28,933 bases of DNA from the NCBI GenBank assembly GCA_029861655.1, contig JAOTZA010000003.1, positions 1-28,933 of the forward strand, in the 5' to 3' direction. The notes beneath the pieces were generated by a model. That model ran no database searches. It had not been told where the DNA came from and saw only the letters and a list, made by a program, of their open reading frames with translations. This stretch comes from Acidobacteriota bacterium. GTDB taxonomy: Bacteria; Acidobacteriota; Thermoanaerobaculia; Multivoradales; JAHEKO01. The translations under genes and the position numbers were made by a program. This document shows, piece after piece, positions 7,389 to 14,659 of the stretch; position 1 is the stretch's first letter; each line of letters begins with the position of its first letter.

Positions 7389-7992
7389 GTACGGGTCGCT
7401 GGTGAAAGGCGCCTCGGATCGCCGAGGTCACGGTGAGAGCTCCGGGCTTCTTGACACCCCGCATCTCTACGCACAGATGGCGTGCCTCGATCACGACCAT
7501 CGCTCCCCGTGGGCTGAGCTTCTCTTCGAGGAAGTTGACAACCTGCTCGGTGAGCCGTTCCTGGAGCTGCGGTCGCTTGGCGTAGAACTCGAGGATGCGC
7601 GAGAACTTCGAAAGACCGATGATCCGGTCTTCGGGGATGTAGGCAATGTGGGCGTTGCCGTAAAAAGGCACAAAGTGATGCGAGCACATCGAGTAGAAAG
7701 GAATGTCCTTCTCCATCACCATGTGGCTGTAGTGCTCGTCATTCGGGAAGGTCGTCACCTCGGGCTCCGCACCCTCCTTGAGGCCGTGAAACATCTCGAG
7801 GTACATCTCCGCGACCCGTTCGTGGGTGCGTTCGAGATTCGGGTCGGACCGATCCAGCCCGAGAGCATCGATCAGGTCGCGAACATGGCCGGAGAGCCTG
7901 GCTACTTCCGCCGGATCGATCATGACCGTGCGGCCACCATCACCACTGGTATCGACGGGTCTGAGGGCAGGTAGGGCATCACGGCTGGTCAT
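7354..7992 (-). CDS. folE: GTP cyclohydrolase I
   Basis: Converts GTP to 7,8-dihydroneopterin triphosphate, the first step of tetrahydrofolate (and pterin) synthesis. The protein is 212 residues. Zinc ligands are at Cys103, His106 and Cys174, with exactly the same spacing as E. coli Cys110, His113 and Cys181. The S-K-F-S-R-I-L-E-F-Y-A-K-R-P-Q-x-Q-E-R-L segment is the conserved core helix, and G-V-K-K-P-G-A follows the last zinc ligand. A GGAG sequence precedes the ATG at 7992. A TAGAAT hexamer about 18 bases upstream of the start could be a -10. The 3' end overlaps the GWxTD-like gene. Confidence 0.95.
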   Translation of the reverse strand: MTSRDALPALRPVDTSGDGGRTVMIDPAEVARLSGHVRDLIDALGLDRSDPNLERTHERVAEMYLEMFHGLKEGAEPEVTTFPNDEHYSHMVMEKDIPFYSMCSHHFVPFYGNAHIAYIPEDRIIGLSKFSRILEFYAKRPQLQERLTEQVVNFLEEKLSPRGAMVVIEARHLCVEMRGVKKPGALTVTSAIRGAFHQRPVREEFLDLLRRS

Positions 7993-8044
7993 ACTCCGTA
8001 CTCCGCGATCATTCTACACACAGCCAGCAGGTGGCTAGCAGCTG

Positions 8045-8755
8045 CTAGAGAGGCGTGCTGGCGAGATCCTGCTCGGGCTCTTCCCGACGCGCCTCGGTCC
8101 GAGCTACCAGCAGAATGACTACATTCCAGGCGTTCCACCAGCCGACCGTGTACCAATTGGGCCAGATCATCACTGCCAGGTAGTTGGGAATGCCGATCAG
8201 AAGTGCGACGGTCACGGCTCCCCGGCCCCTGAGCTCGGGGAGGTGCCAGCGCGACAGCATCAACATCGCCATGAGGAGAACCACAAACGCCGCCGCGGGA
8301 ACAGGGACACGGTCACGCATCAGGACGAGGGTCATGATGTAGCCGGCCGCAATCGGCGTCGGCACTCCGGTTGTCCAACGAGCCTTTTCGTGCTCGTTCG
8401 AAGTCAAATTGAACCGCGCCAGGCGAAACACTCCCGCAAGCACAAAACTCGCTGCCAGGGCGACGCCGATCCCGTGAAGCGGCGCAAGGAGCGCTGAATA
8501 GGCAAGAAAGGCTGGGGCGGCGCAAAACGACAGCGAGTCGCCAAGACTGTCCATTTCCTGCCCGAACTTGCTGGTCGCCTGGAGCTTTCTCGCAAGGATG
8601 CCATCCGTCATGTCCAGCATCAGAGCACTGAACAAGAGGTAGACGGCGAGGTTGAAGCGCCCATCGGCAGCGGCGACGATGGAAAGAAAGCCGACAACGA
8701 TATTGGCGGCCGTCACCGAGTTCGGGACAAAGAGCAACCGGCGGTGCGGATTCAT
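8045..8755 (-). CDS. pssA: CDP-diacylglycerol-serine O-phosphatidyltransferase
   Basis: An inner-membrane enzyme making phosphatidylserine from CDP-diacylglycerol and serine, the precursor of phosphatidylethanolamine. The protein is 236 residues. The CDP-alcohol phosphotransferase signature is perfect: D48-x2-D51-G52-x2-A55-R56-x8-G65-x3-D69-x3-D73. About six to seven hydrophobic segments follow the N-terminal NSVTAANIVVGF region, which is typical of the type II (Bacillus-like) PssA. The gene starts at the ATG at 8753-8755 and lies downstream of the exported Maf-misannotated-type gene. No phosphatidylserine decarboxylase gene is nearby. A TACAAT hexamer only 8 bases before the ATG suggests a nearly leaderless transcript. 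Confidence 0.93.
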   Translation of the reverse strand: MNPHRRLLFVPNSVTAANIVVGFLSIVAAADGRFNLAVYLLFSALMLDMTDGILARKLQATSKFGQEMDSLGDSLSFCAAPAFLAYSALLAPLHGIGVALAASFVLAGVFRLARFNLTSNEHEKARWTTGVPTPIAAGYIMTLVLMRDRVPVPAAAFVVLLMAMLMLSRWHLPELRGRGAVTVALLIGIPNYLAVMIWPNWYTVGWWNAWNVVILLVARTEARREEPEQDLASTPL

Positions 8756-8763
8756 CGCCTGGG

Positions 8764-8769
8764 ATTGTA
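8764..8769 (-). promoter_or_regulatory. Candidate -10 element of pssA
   Basis: TACAAT preceded by GC reads on the minus strand, and its downstream edge is 8 bases from the pssA ATG. A transcript starting 6-7 bases after it would begin at or one or two bases before the start codon. There is no recognisable -35 hexamer and no Shine-Dalgarno sequence between it and the ATG. Confidence 0.35.
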
Positions 8770-8854
8770 GCAGTCTGGAGAAATGGCTTCCGACGGGACT
8801 GCTTCATCGGCCCAGCCGCAGCCTCCGCACGATCTCCGGGTGCGCAGCCTATTC

Positions 8855-9760
8855 TCAGCGAACCGTGGCCGGCAGCCAGTCCTCGCCCCCGGAGCGGTTC
8901 AGGCTCCAGTACGGGATGCGCTCACACTTGGACAGGCGGTAGGTGGTGCCCGAGGCGGCGGTGTGCTCGACCAGTGGGTGCGGCGCACGGCGGTCGAACG
9001 CATAGGAAAGCCAGTCATCGCCGGTTTCGAGACGCAACTCGGTCACCTCGAACTCGCCGGCAGGAACCAAACGGGTCCCGTCCCGGCGCGACAGGGCGTA
9101 CACCTTCGGATCGAGACTCGGGAAGCGGCCTGTCATCAAGGACGGCAAGACACTCACGGACTCGGGCAGCGTTCCCGAGATGAAATCGCGCAGCGACGCG
9201 GCCAACATGTCCTCCGGATGCGCCCCATCCGGGTAATCCTGCGTGTTCTCGCCCTGACCGTCGAAGTAGGAGCGCGTTTCGAGCTTCTCATCGACCACAT
9301 GAGCCGTCGAGATACCGCAACCCTCGGTACTCGACACAGCGAGCTTGCGAAGCGCGAAATTGTCGCGGCGAAAGAAGCCGCTCGCCATCTGGTGATAGGT
9401 ATAGATCCCGGTCGGCACGTCTCGGACATGGTTGAGCTTGAGCACGTCGAACCCGTCGGAGCGCGGGCGGTCGGCTTTGACTTCGAGGTCGGGCGCCCAG
9501 GGCTCCTTGACCAGGATCAGCAGCGCTCGTCCAGGATAGAGAGTCCCGTAGCGGCTCCAGTCGACCTCGTAGGCGCAGAACTCGGCGTTACCGTCATCCC
9601 AAATGGGCCCGTTTCGCCAATTGAACGACTTTGCGGACGGCGCGGCGCCGCCTTCGTCCAGCGTCCCGGCCACGGCGTAAGCGCCACCCGCCAGGATGAC
9701 AAGCGTGGCAACGGCGAGCGCTCGGCCGATGGGCCTCTTCTTCACTTCTCGTGCTTTCAT
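8855..9760 (-). CDS. Uncharacterised exported protein (family often mislabelled 'septum formation inhibitor Maf')
   Basis: A 301-residue protein starting with basic residues and a hydrophobic segment (about residues 13-30), so exported or membrane-anchored. The body has a W-x-D-G-x-A-E-x-C-x-Y segment, then R-Y-G-x-L-Y-P-G-x-A-L-L-I-L-V-K-E-P, then D-R-P-x-S-D-x-F-D-V-L-K-L-N and T-G-I-Y-T-Y. I recall this pattern from an uncharacterised exported family frequently annotated by error as Maf. It lacks any Maf nucleotide pyrophosphatase motif, so that name should not be used. Cysteines near residues 62 and 150 might pair. It is divergent from the cystathionine beta-synthase-like gene, with about 100 bp between them, and lies 99 bp upstream of pssA. 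Function unknown. Confidence 0.65.
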   Translation of the reverse strand: MKAREVKKRPIGRALAVATLVILAGGAYAVAGTLDEGGAAPSAKSFNWRNGPIWDDGNAEFCAYEVDWSRYGTLYPGRALLILVKEPWAPDLEVKADRPRSDGFDVLKLNHVRDVPTGIYTYHQMASGFFRRDNFALRKLAVSSTEGCGISTAHVVDEKLETRSYFDGQGENTQDYPDGAHPEDMLAASLRDFISGTLPESVSVLPSLMTGRFPSLDPKVYALSRRDGTRLVPAGEFEVTELRLETGDDWLSYAFDRRAPHPLVEHTAASGTTYRLSKCERIPYWSLNRSGGEDWLPATVR

Positions 9761-9862
9761 TCCAAAGTTTCCGAACTCTCGAAGATGCGTTTCTCCCGAT
9801 CGAGCCTATGTTACATTTCGTCCGGCCCGGGCGGTCTATGCCCTCATTCGCAGCGGACTCCA

Positions 9863-10837
9863 ATGGAAATCTACAACGACATCCTCGAAACTCTCGGCAA
9901 CACACCGTTGGTCAAACTGGGCCGGTTTTTCACCGGCGAAGCGACTCTCGCGGCCAAGATCGAGTCGTTCAACCCTGGAGCGAGCGTCAAGGACCGAATC
10001 GGCATCAACATGATCGAGGCCGCCGAGAGGCAGGGCAAGCTCGAGCCCGGCCAGACGATCGTCGAACCGACTTCGGGGAACACCGGCGTTGGGTTGGCGA
10101 TTGCGGCCAACCTCAAGGGGCATCCACTCGTCTGCACCGCTGCCGACAAGATCCCACTGGAAAAAGTCGACTTGCTCAAGGCCTATGGCGCAGAGGTGAT
10201 TGTCTGCCCGACCGGGGTTTCAGCCGACGACCCCCGTTCCTACTACAAAACCGCCGAGCGCATCCGCGACGAGCAGGGCGCCTTTCTTCCCTATCAGTAC
10301 TACAACCAGGCCAACCCCGAGGCGCACTACCAGACCACCGGACCCGAGATCTGGCGCCAAACCGATGGCCGCATCACCCATTGGGTCGCCGGCGTTGGGA
10401 CCGGCGGTACGATCAGCGGCGTCGCAAAGTTCCTCAAGGAAAAGAACCCGGAGATCCGCGTCATCGGCGTCGATCCAGTCGGCTCGGTCTACTGCTACTA
10501 CAACGAACATGGCGAGTTACCGCCCGAGGAAGAGATCCACCAGTATCTGATCGACGGGATCGGCGAAGACATCCTGCCCGAGAGTTGTTGGATCGACATG
10601 ATCGACGAGGTCGTGACGATCGACGACCAGACCGCCTACGAAGTCGTTTTCGAGCTGTCGAAGAAGGAAGCCATCTTCACCGGCTCTTCGGGCGCCGCGG
10701 CCGCCGCCGGCGCACGCCAGGTGGCCGAGCGCCTCGGGTCGGATGCTCTGGTTGTGACAATTTTTCCCGACTCGGGTGAGCGCTATCTGTCCAAGCTCAA
10801 CGAAACCTGGATGCGTGAACAGGGTTTGATCGAGTAA
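9863..10837 (+). CDS. Cystathionine beta-synthase-like PLP enzyme (catalytic core only)
   Basis: A 324-residue fold-type II PLP enzyme of the cysteine synthase/cystathionine beta-synthase family. The PLP lysine is Lys43 (NPGASVKDR), the substrate loop SGNTG is at residues 71-75, and the phosphate-binding GTGGTISG is at 179-186. Several features resemble cystathionine beta-synthase more than CysK: the P-T-x-V-S-A-D-D-P-x-S-Y segment, Y-x-N-Q-A-N-P-x-A-H-Y-x-T-T, the insert after G-V-D-P-x-G-S, and the C-terminal P-D-S-G-E-R-Y-L-S-K-x3-x-W-M. The C-terminal regulatory Bateman (CBS-pair) domain is absent. The frame is open upstream to 8783, but the homology begins at the ATG at 9863. O-acetylserine sulfhydrylase activity cannot be excluded from sequence. 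Confidence 0.88.
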   Translation: MEIYNDILETLGNTPLVKLGRFFTGEATLAAKIESFNPGASVKDRIGINMIEAAERQGKLEPGQTIVEPTSGNTGVGLAIAANLKGHPLVCTAADKIPLEKVDLLKAYGAEVIVCPTGVSADDPRSYYKTAERIRDEQGAFLPYQYYNQANPEAHYQTTGPEIWRQTDGRITHWVAGVGTGGTISGVAKFLKEKNPEIRVIGVDPVGSVYCYYNEHGELPPEEEIHQYLIDGIGEDILPESCWIDMIDEVVTIDDQTAYEVVFELSKKEAIFTGSSGAAAAAGARQVAERLGSDALVVTIFPDSGERYLSKLNETWMREQGLIE

Positions 10838-10845
10838 CCGGCCGT

Positions 10846-11322
10846 CTATCGATACTCGCGGCCGCGGTGACGGATCCAGCCACCGGGACGCCGATTCTCG
10901 GGATCGTGGTGTGTCCAGTGAACGACGCCCCCACGCTCGTTCCATTCGTACTGCCCACGAAGAGCGACCCGGTCTCCGATCTCGAGTGGCATCCGGGGCG
11001 CGAGATCGATGTTGTGGGCGACCAGAACCGTCAAATCCGAGGGGAGCCGTAAGATGAAACGCTGATGGCGAGAGCCGTCGTTGTCGTCCGGCAAAGTGCG
11101 GTCGACGGTCCCCGCCACCTCGACCATGACCGCGGACAGTCGGTGGCGGAACGCTTTGTCTATCTTGCCGGGCTCGAGGCTCTCGCCCGCACCCTGCTCG
11201 GCGCTCGGTGACTCGACTTGCGGAGCGCCACGATCCCACCATAGCGCCAGGGCGATCGCCAAGACCGCAAACACGGCGGTGGCGAGATGTCGCGGCATCC
11301 GGGATGTGGCGGGCTCGGGCAT
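10846..11322 (-). CDS. DUF3465-like exported protein
   Basis: A small protein of 158 residues from the chosen ATG (11320-11322), with one N-terminal hydrophobic segment (A-V-F-A-V-L-A-I-A-L-A-L-W-W) that is a signal or anchor. The C-terminal half matches DUF3465 as I recall it: G-T-V-x-R-x-L-P-D-D-N-x-G-S-R-H-Q, then L-V-A-H-N-I-D-L-A-P-R, Y-E-W-N-x2-G-G-V-V-H-W-T-H-H-D-P, and a final G-W-I-x-H. This looks like a small OB-like beta-barrel. The frame extends to 11406 but would then overlap the acyltransferase by 68 nt. The chosen ATG lies 16 nt after that gene's stop and has GAAGG upstream. Function unknown; the pair appears to be one transcript. Confidence 0.75.
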   Translation of the reverse strand: MPEPATSRMPRHLATAVFAVLAIALALWWDRGAPQVESPSAEQGAGESLEPGKIDKAFRHRLSAVMVEVAGTVDRTLPDDNDGSRHQRFILRLPSDLTVLVAHNIDLAPRMPLEIGDRVALRGQYEWNERGGVVHWTHHDPENRRPGGWIRHRGREYR

Positions 11323-11338
11323 CGATCTTGTCGCGCCT

Positions 11339-12796
11339 TCAGCTTGTGACGGCACCGGCCTGGACAGGCGACGCCTCATCGACCAGATGGCCAATCGACC
11401 GCGCATAGTATCGCAGCAAATCCAGATCGGCCGGTTCCGGACTCAGCAACCCATCCTCCTCACGAACAGCCCGCCGAAGCACCAGCATCCGCAACCCGAC
11501 TTCGATCGCGTAGTCGGCGTCGCTTCGGGGAATGTAGACGTGGGCACCTCGCGATTCCAACCTTTCCACCAACTCCTGCACGGCGGCCTTGAGCTCGAGC
11601 AGGCTCCACGAGCGCTCGGGTGAAGCCGATATCACCGTGGCCACCAGGCTGACCGGCACTACGGGGATGATCTCACCGACTCGTGCCATCAACTCCACCG
11701 CGAGCTTCTCGACGGCAGCAAACCTCTCGGACCGCTCCAGCCGCGAAAGGCTCAGACCGTGCTCGGCGACGTAGCGCCGCATCGACACCGGTGCTCCAAA
11801 ACCGACACACGCGTAGCCGAACCTGTACCACTTGCCCGAGACCCACAAACTGAAGTTCTTGAGCCAGAACCCCAGCGTTGTGGCAAGCGCGCCCAACCCG
11901 CGCTTGCGTGGAGCGTCCGGGTCGAGGTCGAGGAGCAGCGTCCGGTCCTCGAGCACCCGGTCGTAGTTGAGGCCTACCGGAACAAAAACCAGATCTCTCG
12001 CAGCCTCGGGATCAAAGGAGCGGAGCATGTAGTCGAGAAGTCCCAGCCTGGGTTCTTTCAGGCTGCCGTCGCGACTCAATCCTCCCTCCGGGTAAACAGC
12101 CTGGGTCACACCCTCGGCGGTCGCCATCGCGACATAGCGCGCCAGGACTCGCCGGTAAAGGTCGTTGCGAGACTTCCGCCGCACAAAATAGGCGCCCATC
12201 GAGCGCACCAGCGATTCGAGGGGGAAGATCCTCGCCCACTCGCCAACCGCATAGGAGAGGGCCGTGCGCTCGGCCACCAGATAGGAGACCAGAACGTAGT
12301 CCATGTTGCTGCGGTGGTTCATTACAAAGACAATCGTCGAATCCGGTTGCACCTCTTCGAGTGCTTTTTGATCGGCGTAACCCAGCCGCACCCTGTAGAG
12401 CGCTCGCGCCAGATTGCGCGACAACCAGTACCCGAATCGAAAATAGAGATAGGCATTGAACGACGGCACGATCTCATGCGCGTAGCGTTTGACCTTCTCC
12501 ATCACCACTTCGCGTGGCATCTCCTCCGACTCACAGAAGGCCTCGGCGGCGGCGAGAACCTCGGGGTCGTAGATCAGCCGGTCGAGGAGAACCCGGCGCT
12601 TTGTCAGCTTGAAAGGCTGGACGTGGATCTGCAACCTCTTGTTGACTTCGTCCAAGACACGGTTGACCCGCCGGCGCAATACCCAGCGGACACTCGGCAC
12701 CAGAAGCCGTTCGAGCACGAACCAAGCCGCGATCAGTACCAGCAGGGCGGCCGCCCACAGAGGCAAGGTGACGGAGTTGAACACCGCGGCGATCAT
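11339..12796 (-). CDS. PlsB-like glycerol-3-phosphate/1-acylglycerol acyltransferase family protein
   Basis: A membrane-associated acyltransferase of about 485 residues. After an N-terminal hydrophobic segment comes a helical region, then the acyltransferase motifs in order: N-H-R-S-N-M-D-Y (motif I, H-x4-D with the catalytic His), G-A-Y-F-V-R-R-K (motif II), Y-P-E-G-G-L-S-R-D-G (motif III) and F-V-P-V-G-L-N-Y-D-R-V (motif IV). This order and the spacing resemble PlsB more than PlsC. E. coli PlsB is much longer (over 800 residues), so this is a compact relative, and the exact acceptor (glycerol-3-phosphate or other) is uncertain. The ATG at 12794-12796 is chosen because it directly precedes the hydrophobic stretch; ATG at 12817 and GTG at 12847 are alternatives. 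The gene is divergent from ppk2. Confidence 0.85.
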   Translation of the reverse strand: MIAAVFNSVTLPLWAAALLVLIAAWFVLERLLVPSVRWVLRRRVNRVLDEVNKRLQIHVQPFKLTKRRVLLDRLIYDPEVLAAAEAFCESEEMPREVVMEKVKRYAHEIVPSFNAYLYFRFGYWLSRNLARALYRVRLGYADQKALEEVQPDSTIVFVMNHRSNMDYVLVSYLVAERTALSYAVGEWARIFPLESLVRSMGAYFVRRKSRNDLYRRVLARYVAMATAEGVTQAVYPEGGLSRDGSLKEPRLGLLDYMLRSFDPEAARDLVFVPVGLNYDRVLEDRTLLLDLDPDAPRKRGLGALATTLGFWLKNFSLWVSGKWYRFGYACVGFGAPVSMRRYVAEHGLSLSRLERSERFAAVEKLAVELMARVGEIIPVVPVSLVATVISASPERSWSLLELKAAVQELVERLESRGAHVYIPRSDADYAIEVGLRMLVLRRAVREEDGLLSPEPADLDLLRYYARSIGHLVDEASPVQAGAVTS

Positions 12797-12886
12797 ACCG
12801 TTCGCAAGGGGACACATACATTGCGCGCATGAAGTCTCCCGGCTCACGGAATCGTGTGTTCGAAAGGTATGTCTCCCCGAACCCGC

Positions 12887-12892
12887 TAGAAT
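12887..12892 (+). promoter_or_regulatory. Candidate -10 element of the PPK2 gene
   Basis: TAGAAT preceded by GC lies 46 bases before the PPK2 start codon and would give a leader of about 40 bases carrying the strong GGGAGGAAGGG ribosome site. No clear -35 hexamer is visible. Confidence 0.35.
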
Positions 12893-12938
12893 CCGCCGAC
12901 ACGGTGTCCTACGACCAGAGGCCCAGGGAGGAAGGGCG

Positions 12939-13739
12939 ATGCCAAAGACTCACCAGCTCGAACCAGGCAGGCAGATCCGATTGGCGGACTGCCCGACGAC
13001 CGCCGGTACGTTTCACGACAACCGCAAACAAGCCGAGAAGGACTTCGCCAAGCTGCGTAAGAAGATCGCGCTGCTTCAGCACCGGCTCTATTCCGAGGGC
13101 AAACAGAGCCTCCTGGTCGTTTTGCAGGCCATGGATGCGGGCGGCAAGGACGGAACCATCCGGCGCGTGTTCGAAGGCGTCAACCCGCAAGGAACACGAG
13201 TGACTTCGTTCAAGGTTCCTTCGAAGGAGGAACTCGCACATGACTATCTGTGGCGGATTCACAAAGCCGCTCCGCAAAGAGGCATGATCGGCGTCTTCAA
13301 CCGCTCACACTACGAGGACGTTCTGGTCGTGCGGGTCGAAAAGATCGTCCCCGAGGCGATCTGGCGAAGGCGCTATGACGAGATCAACACCTTCGAGAAA
13401 CACCTATCAGACAACAGCACCCGGATCCTCAAGTTCTATCTCCACATCTCGAAGAGCGAACAGCGCGAGCGGTTCCAGGACCGTCTCGACGACCCGACAA
13501 AGAACTGGAAGTTCTCGCTCGACGACCTCGAAAAGCGCAAACTCTGGAATGAATACCAGGCGGCCTACGAGGACGCCCTCAACCGCTGTACTACCGAGTG
13601 GGCGCCCTGGTTTGCCATTCCGGCGGACCAAAAGTGGTACCGGAACCTGGCGATCGCGCGGGTCCTCCACGCGACCCTCGTGGAGATGGACCCGCAGTTC
13701 CCGGCGTCGGAAGACCTCGAGTCCGTCGTGATCGATTAG
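12939..13739 (+). CDS. ppk2: Polyphosphate kinase 2 family protein
   Basis: Transfers phosphate between polyphosphate and nucleotides in the cytoplasm. The protein is 266 residues, a single PPK2 domain. The Walker A-like motif is A-M-D66-A-G-G-K70-D-G-T, and the Walker B/lid region is F120-N-R-S-H-Y-E-D. In between lies F-E-G-V-N-P-Q-G-T-R-V-T-S-F-K, very close to the class III PPK2 proteins that phosphorylate both AMP and ADP; subclass assignment is from memory. The frame is open upstream, but the ATG at 12939 has an excellent ribosome site (GGAGGAAGGG) and begins a normal PPK2 N-terminus. The gene is divergent from the PlsB-like gene and is followed 76 bp later by an exported TPR gene. Confidence 0.93.
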   Translation: MPKTHQLEPGRQIRLADCPTTAGTFHDNRKQAEKDFAKLRKKIALLQHRLYSEGKQSLLVVLQAMDAGGKDGTIRRVFEGVNPQGTRVTSFKVPSKEELAHDYLWRIHKAAPQRGMIGVFNRSHYEDVLVVRVEKIVPEAIWRRRYDEINTFEKHLSDNSTRILKFYLHISKSEQRERFQDRLDDPTKNWKFSLDDLEKRKLWNEYQAAYEDALNRCTTEWAPWFAIPADQKWYRNLAIARVLHATLVEMDPQFPASEDLESVVID

Positions 13740-13764
13740 CCACTTGGCACCCTGATTGCAGCAT

Positions 13765-13770
13765 TACAAT
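13765..13770 (+). promoter_or_regulatory. Candidate -10 element of the second TPR gene
   Basis: TACAAT preceded by GCAT lies 45 bases before the preferred ATG at 13816. A TTGGCA hexamer at 13744-13749 gives a 15-base spacer, shorter than optimal. The element supports the ATG at 13816 over the TTG at 13756 and the ATG at 13771, which would lie upstream of or inside the predicted transcript start. Confidence 0.35.
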
Positions 13771-13815
13771 ATGTCGATCAAGCCTCGCGGAAAGCCGGGA
13801 CAGGAGAACAAAGAG

Positions 13816-14616
13816 ATGACAAAGAACACCCGACGCAAAGCAGTTGCAGGAGGCGCCATGCTGCTGGCGGTTGCCCTGCTCGCCGTGCCGGCCGAGGCCG
13901 GGAAGAAACGCAAGAAGAAAAAACAGAAGCCACCCGAAGCGTCGTCGGCGGTCGAGGCCCTCGAGGCGGTAGAGCGGAGTCTTTGGGCCTATGACACCCA
14001 GGGCGCCCACGAAGCGCTCGAGCCCCTCCTGGCCGAGGCCACACCCGAAGTATTGACGGCCCACGCCCGCGTTCTCGAGCAGCAGAGGAGCTATGGCGAC
14101 GCCACCGCGGACCTCCGCAAAGCGGCGGAGAAATCCCCTGCCGATCCAGCACCGCTCGTGTTCCTCGGCGAGACCTTTCTGCATGCGGACGACGAAGACG
14201 CCGCGACCCAAGCGTTTGCCGAAGCCGAAGCACGAGCCAAAGCCCGTCTGGCCGACAGTCCCAGCGATACCCGAGCCCTCTATTACCTGGGTGTGGCGCA
14301 GCAGCGCCAGAAGAAATTCTCCGCAGCGGTCGAGACGCTCGCAAAGGCGAGGGCAAAAGAGCCCGACAACGCATTGATCGTCTACCAGCTCGGCACAACC
14401 CACGCCTTTCAGCGTGACTGGACAAAGGCCGTCGATCTGCTCACCGAGTCGATCTCCATGGACTCGGGGATCGCCTACGCCTACTATTATCGAGGTCTTG
14501 CCGCGGGTCAGGCCGGTCGCAAGGACCTTCTGATCAACGACCTGGATCGATTCCTGTTCATGGCTCCGGAGGCCCCGGAGGCCGACAGGGCCCGCAAGGT
14601 TCGAAACGCCGGCTGA
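13816..14616 (+). CDS. Exported TPR-repeat protein upstream of the TamB-Omp85 fusion
   Basis: A 266-residue protein. The start at 13816 is chosen because AGGAG sits 9 bases upstream and it begins a clean signal peptide: basic TKNTRRK, a hydrophobic core, and A-E-A near residue 28. A lysine-rich stretch (K-K-R-K-K-K-K-Q-K) follows directly, then TPR-like helical repeats to the C-terminus, with segments such as A-L-Y-Y-L-G-V-A-Q-Q-R-Q and I-V-Y-Q-L-G-T-T-H-A-F-Q-R spaced about 34 residues apart. The fusion gene begins 43 bp after its stop on the same strand, so the two are probably co-transcribed. A periplasmic accessory role to the fusion protein is an inference from position alone. Confidence 0.8.
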   Translation: MTKNTRRKAVAGGAMLLAVALLAVPAEAGKKRKKKKQKPPEASSAVEALEAVERSLWAYDTQGAHEALEPLLAEATPEVLTAHARVLEQQRSYGDATADLRKAAEKSPADPAPLVFLGETFLHADDEDAATQAFAEAEARAKARLADSPSDTRALYYLGVAQQRQKKFSAAVETLAKARAKEPDNALIVYQLGTTHAFQRDWTKAVDLLTESISMDSGIAYAYYYRGLAAGQAGRKDLLINDLDRFLFMAPEAPEADRARKVRNAG

Positions 14617-14659
14617 GCGCAAGACGAGACGCCGCTCAGCCGTTAGCATTTCCGGCGCG

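Noticed and set aside
8783..9862. Long in-frame upstream extension of the cystathionine beta-synthase-like gene
   Set aside because: It is antisense to the exported Maf-mislabelled gene, has the shadow composition of GC-rich DNA (Arg/Gly/His-rich), and family homology begins exactly at the ATG at 9863.
11759..12832. 357-codon plus-strand open frame opposite the PlsB-like gene
   Set aside because: The minus strand carries four ordered acyltransferase motifs; the plus frame is rich in Arg, His and Gln without domains, a typical shadow.
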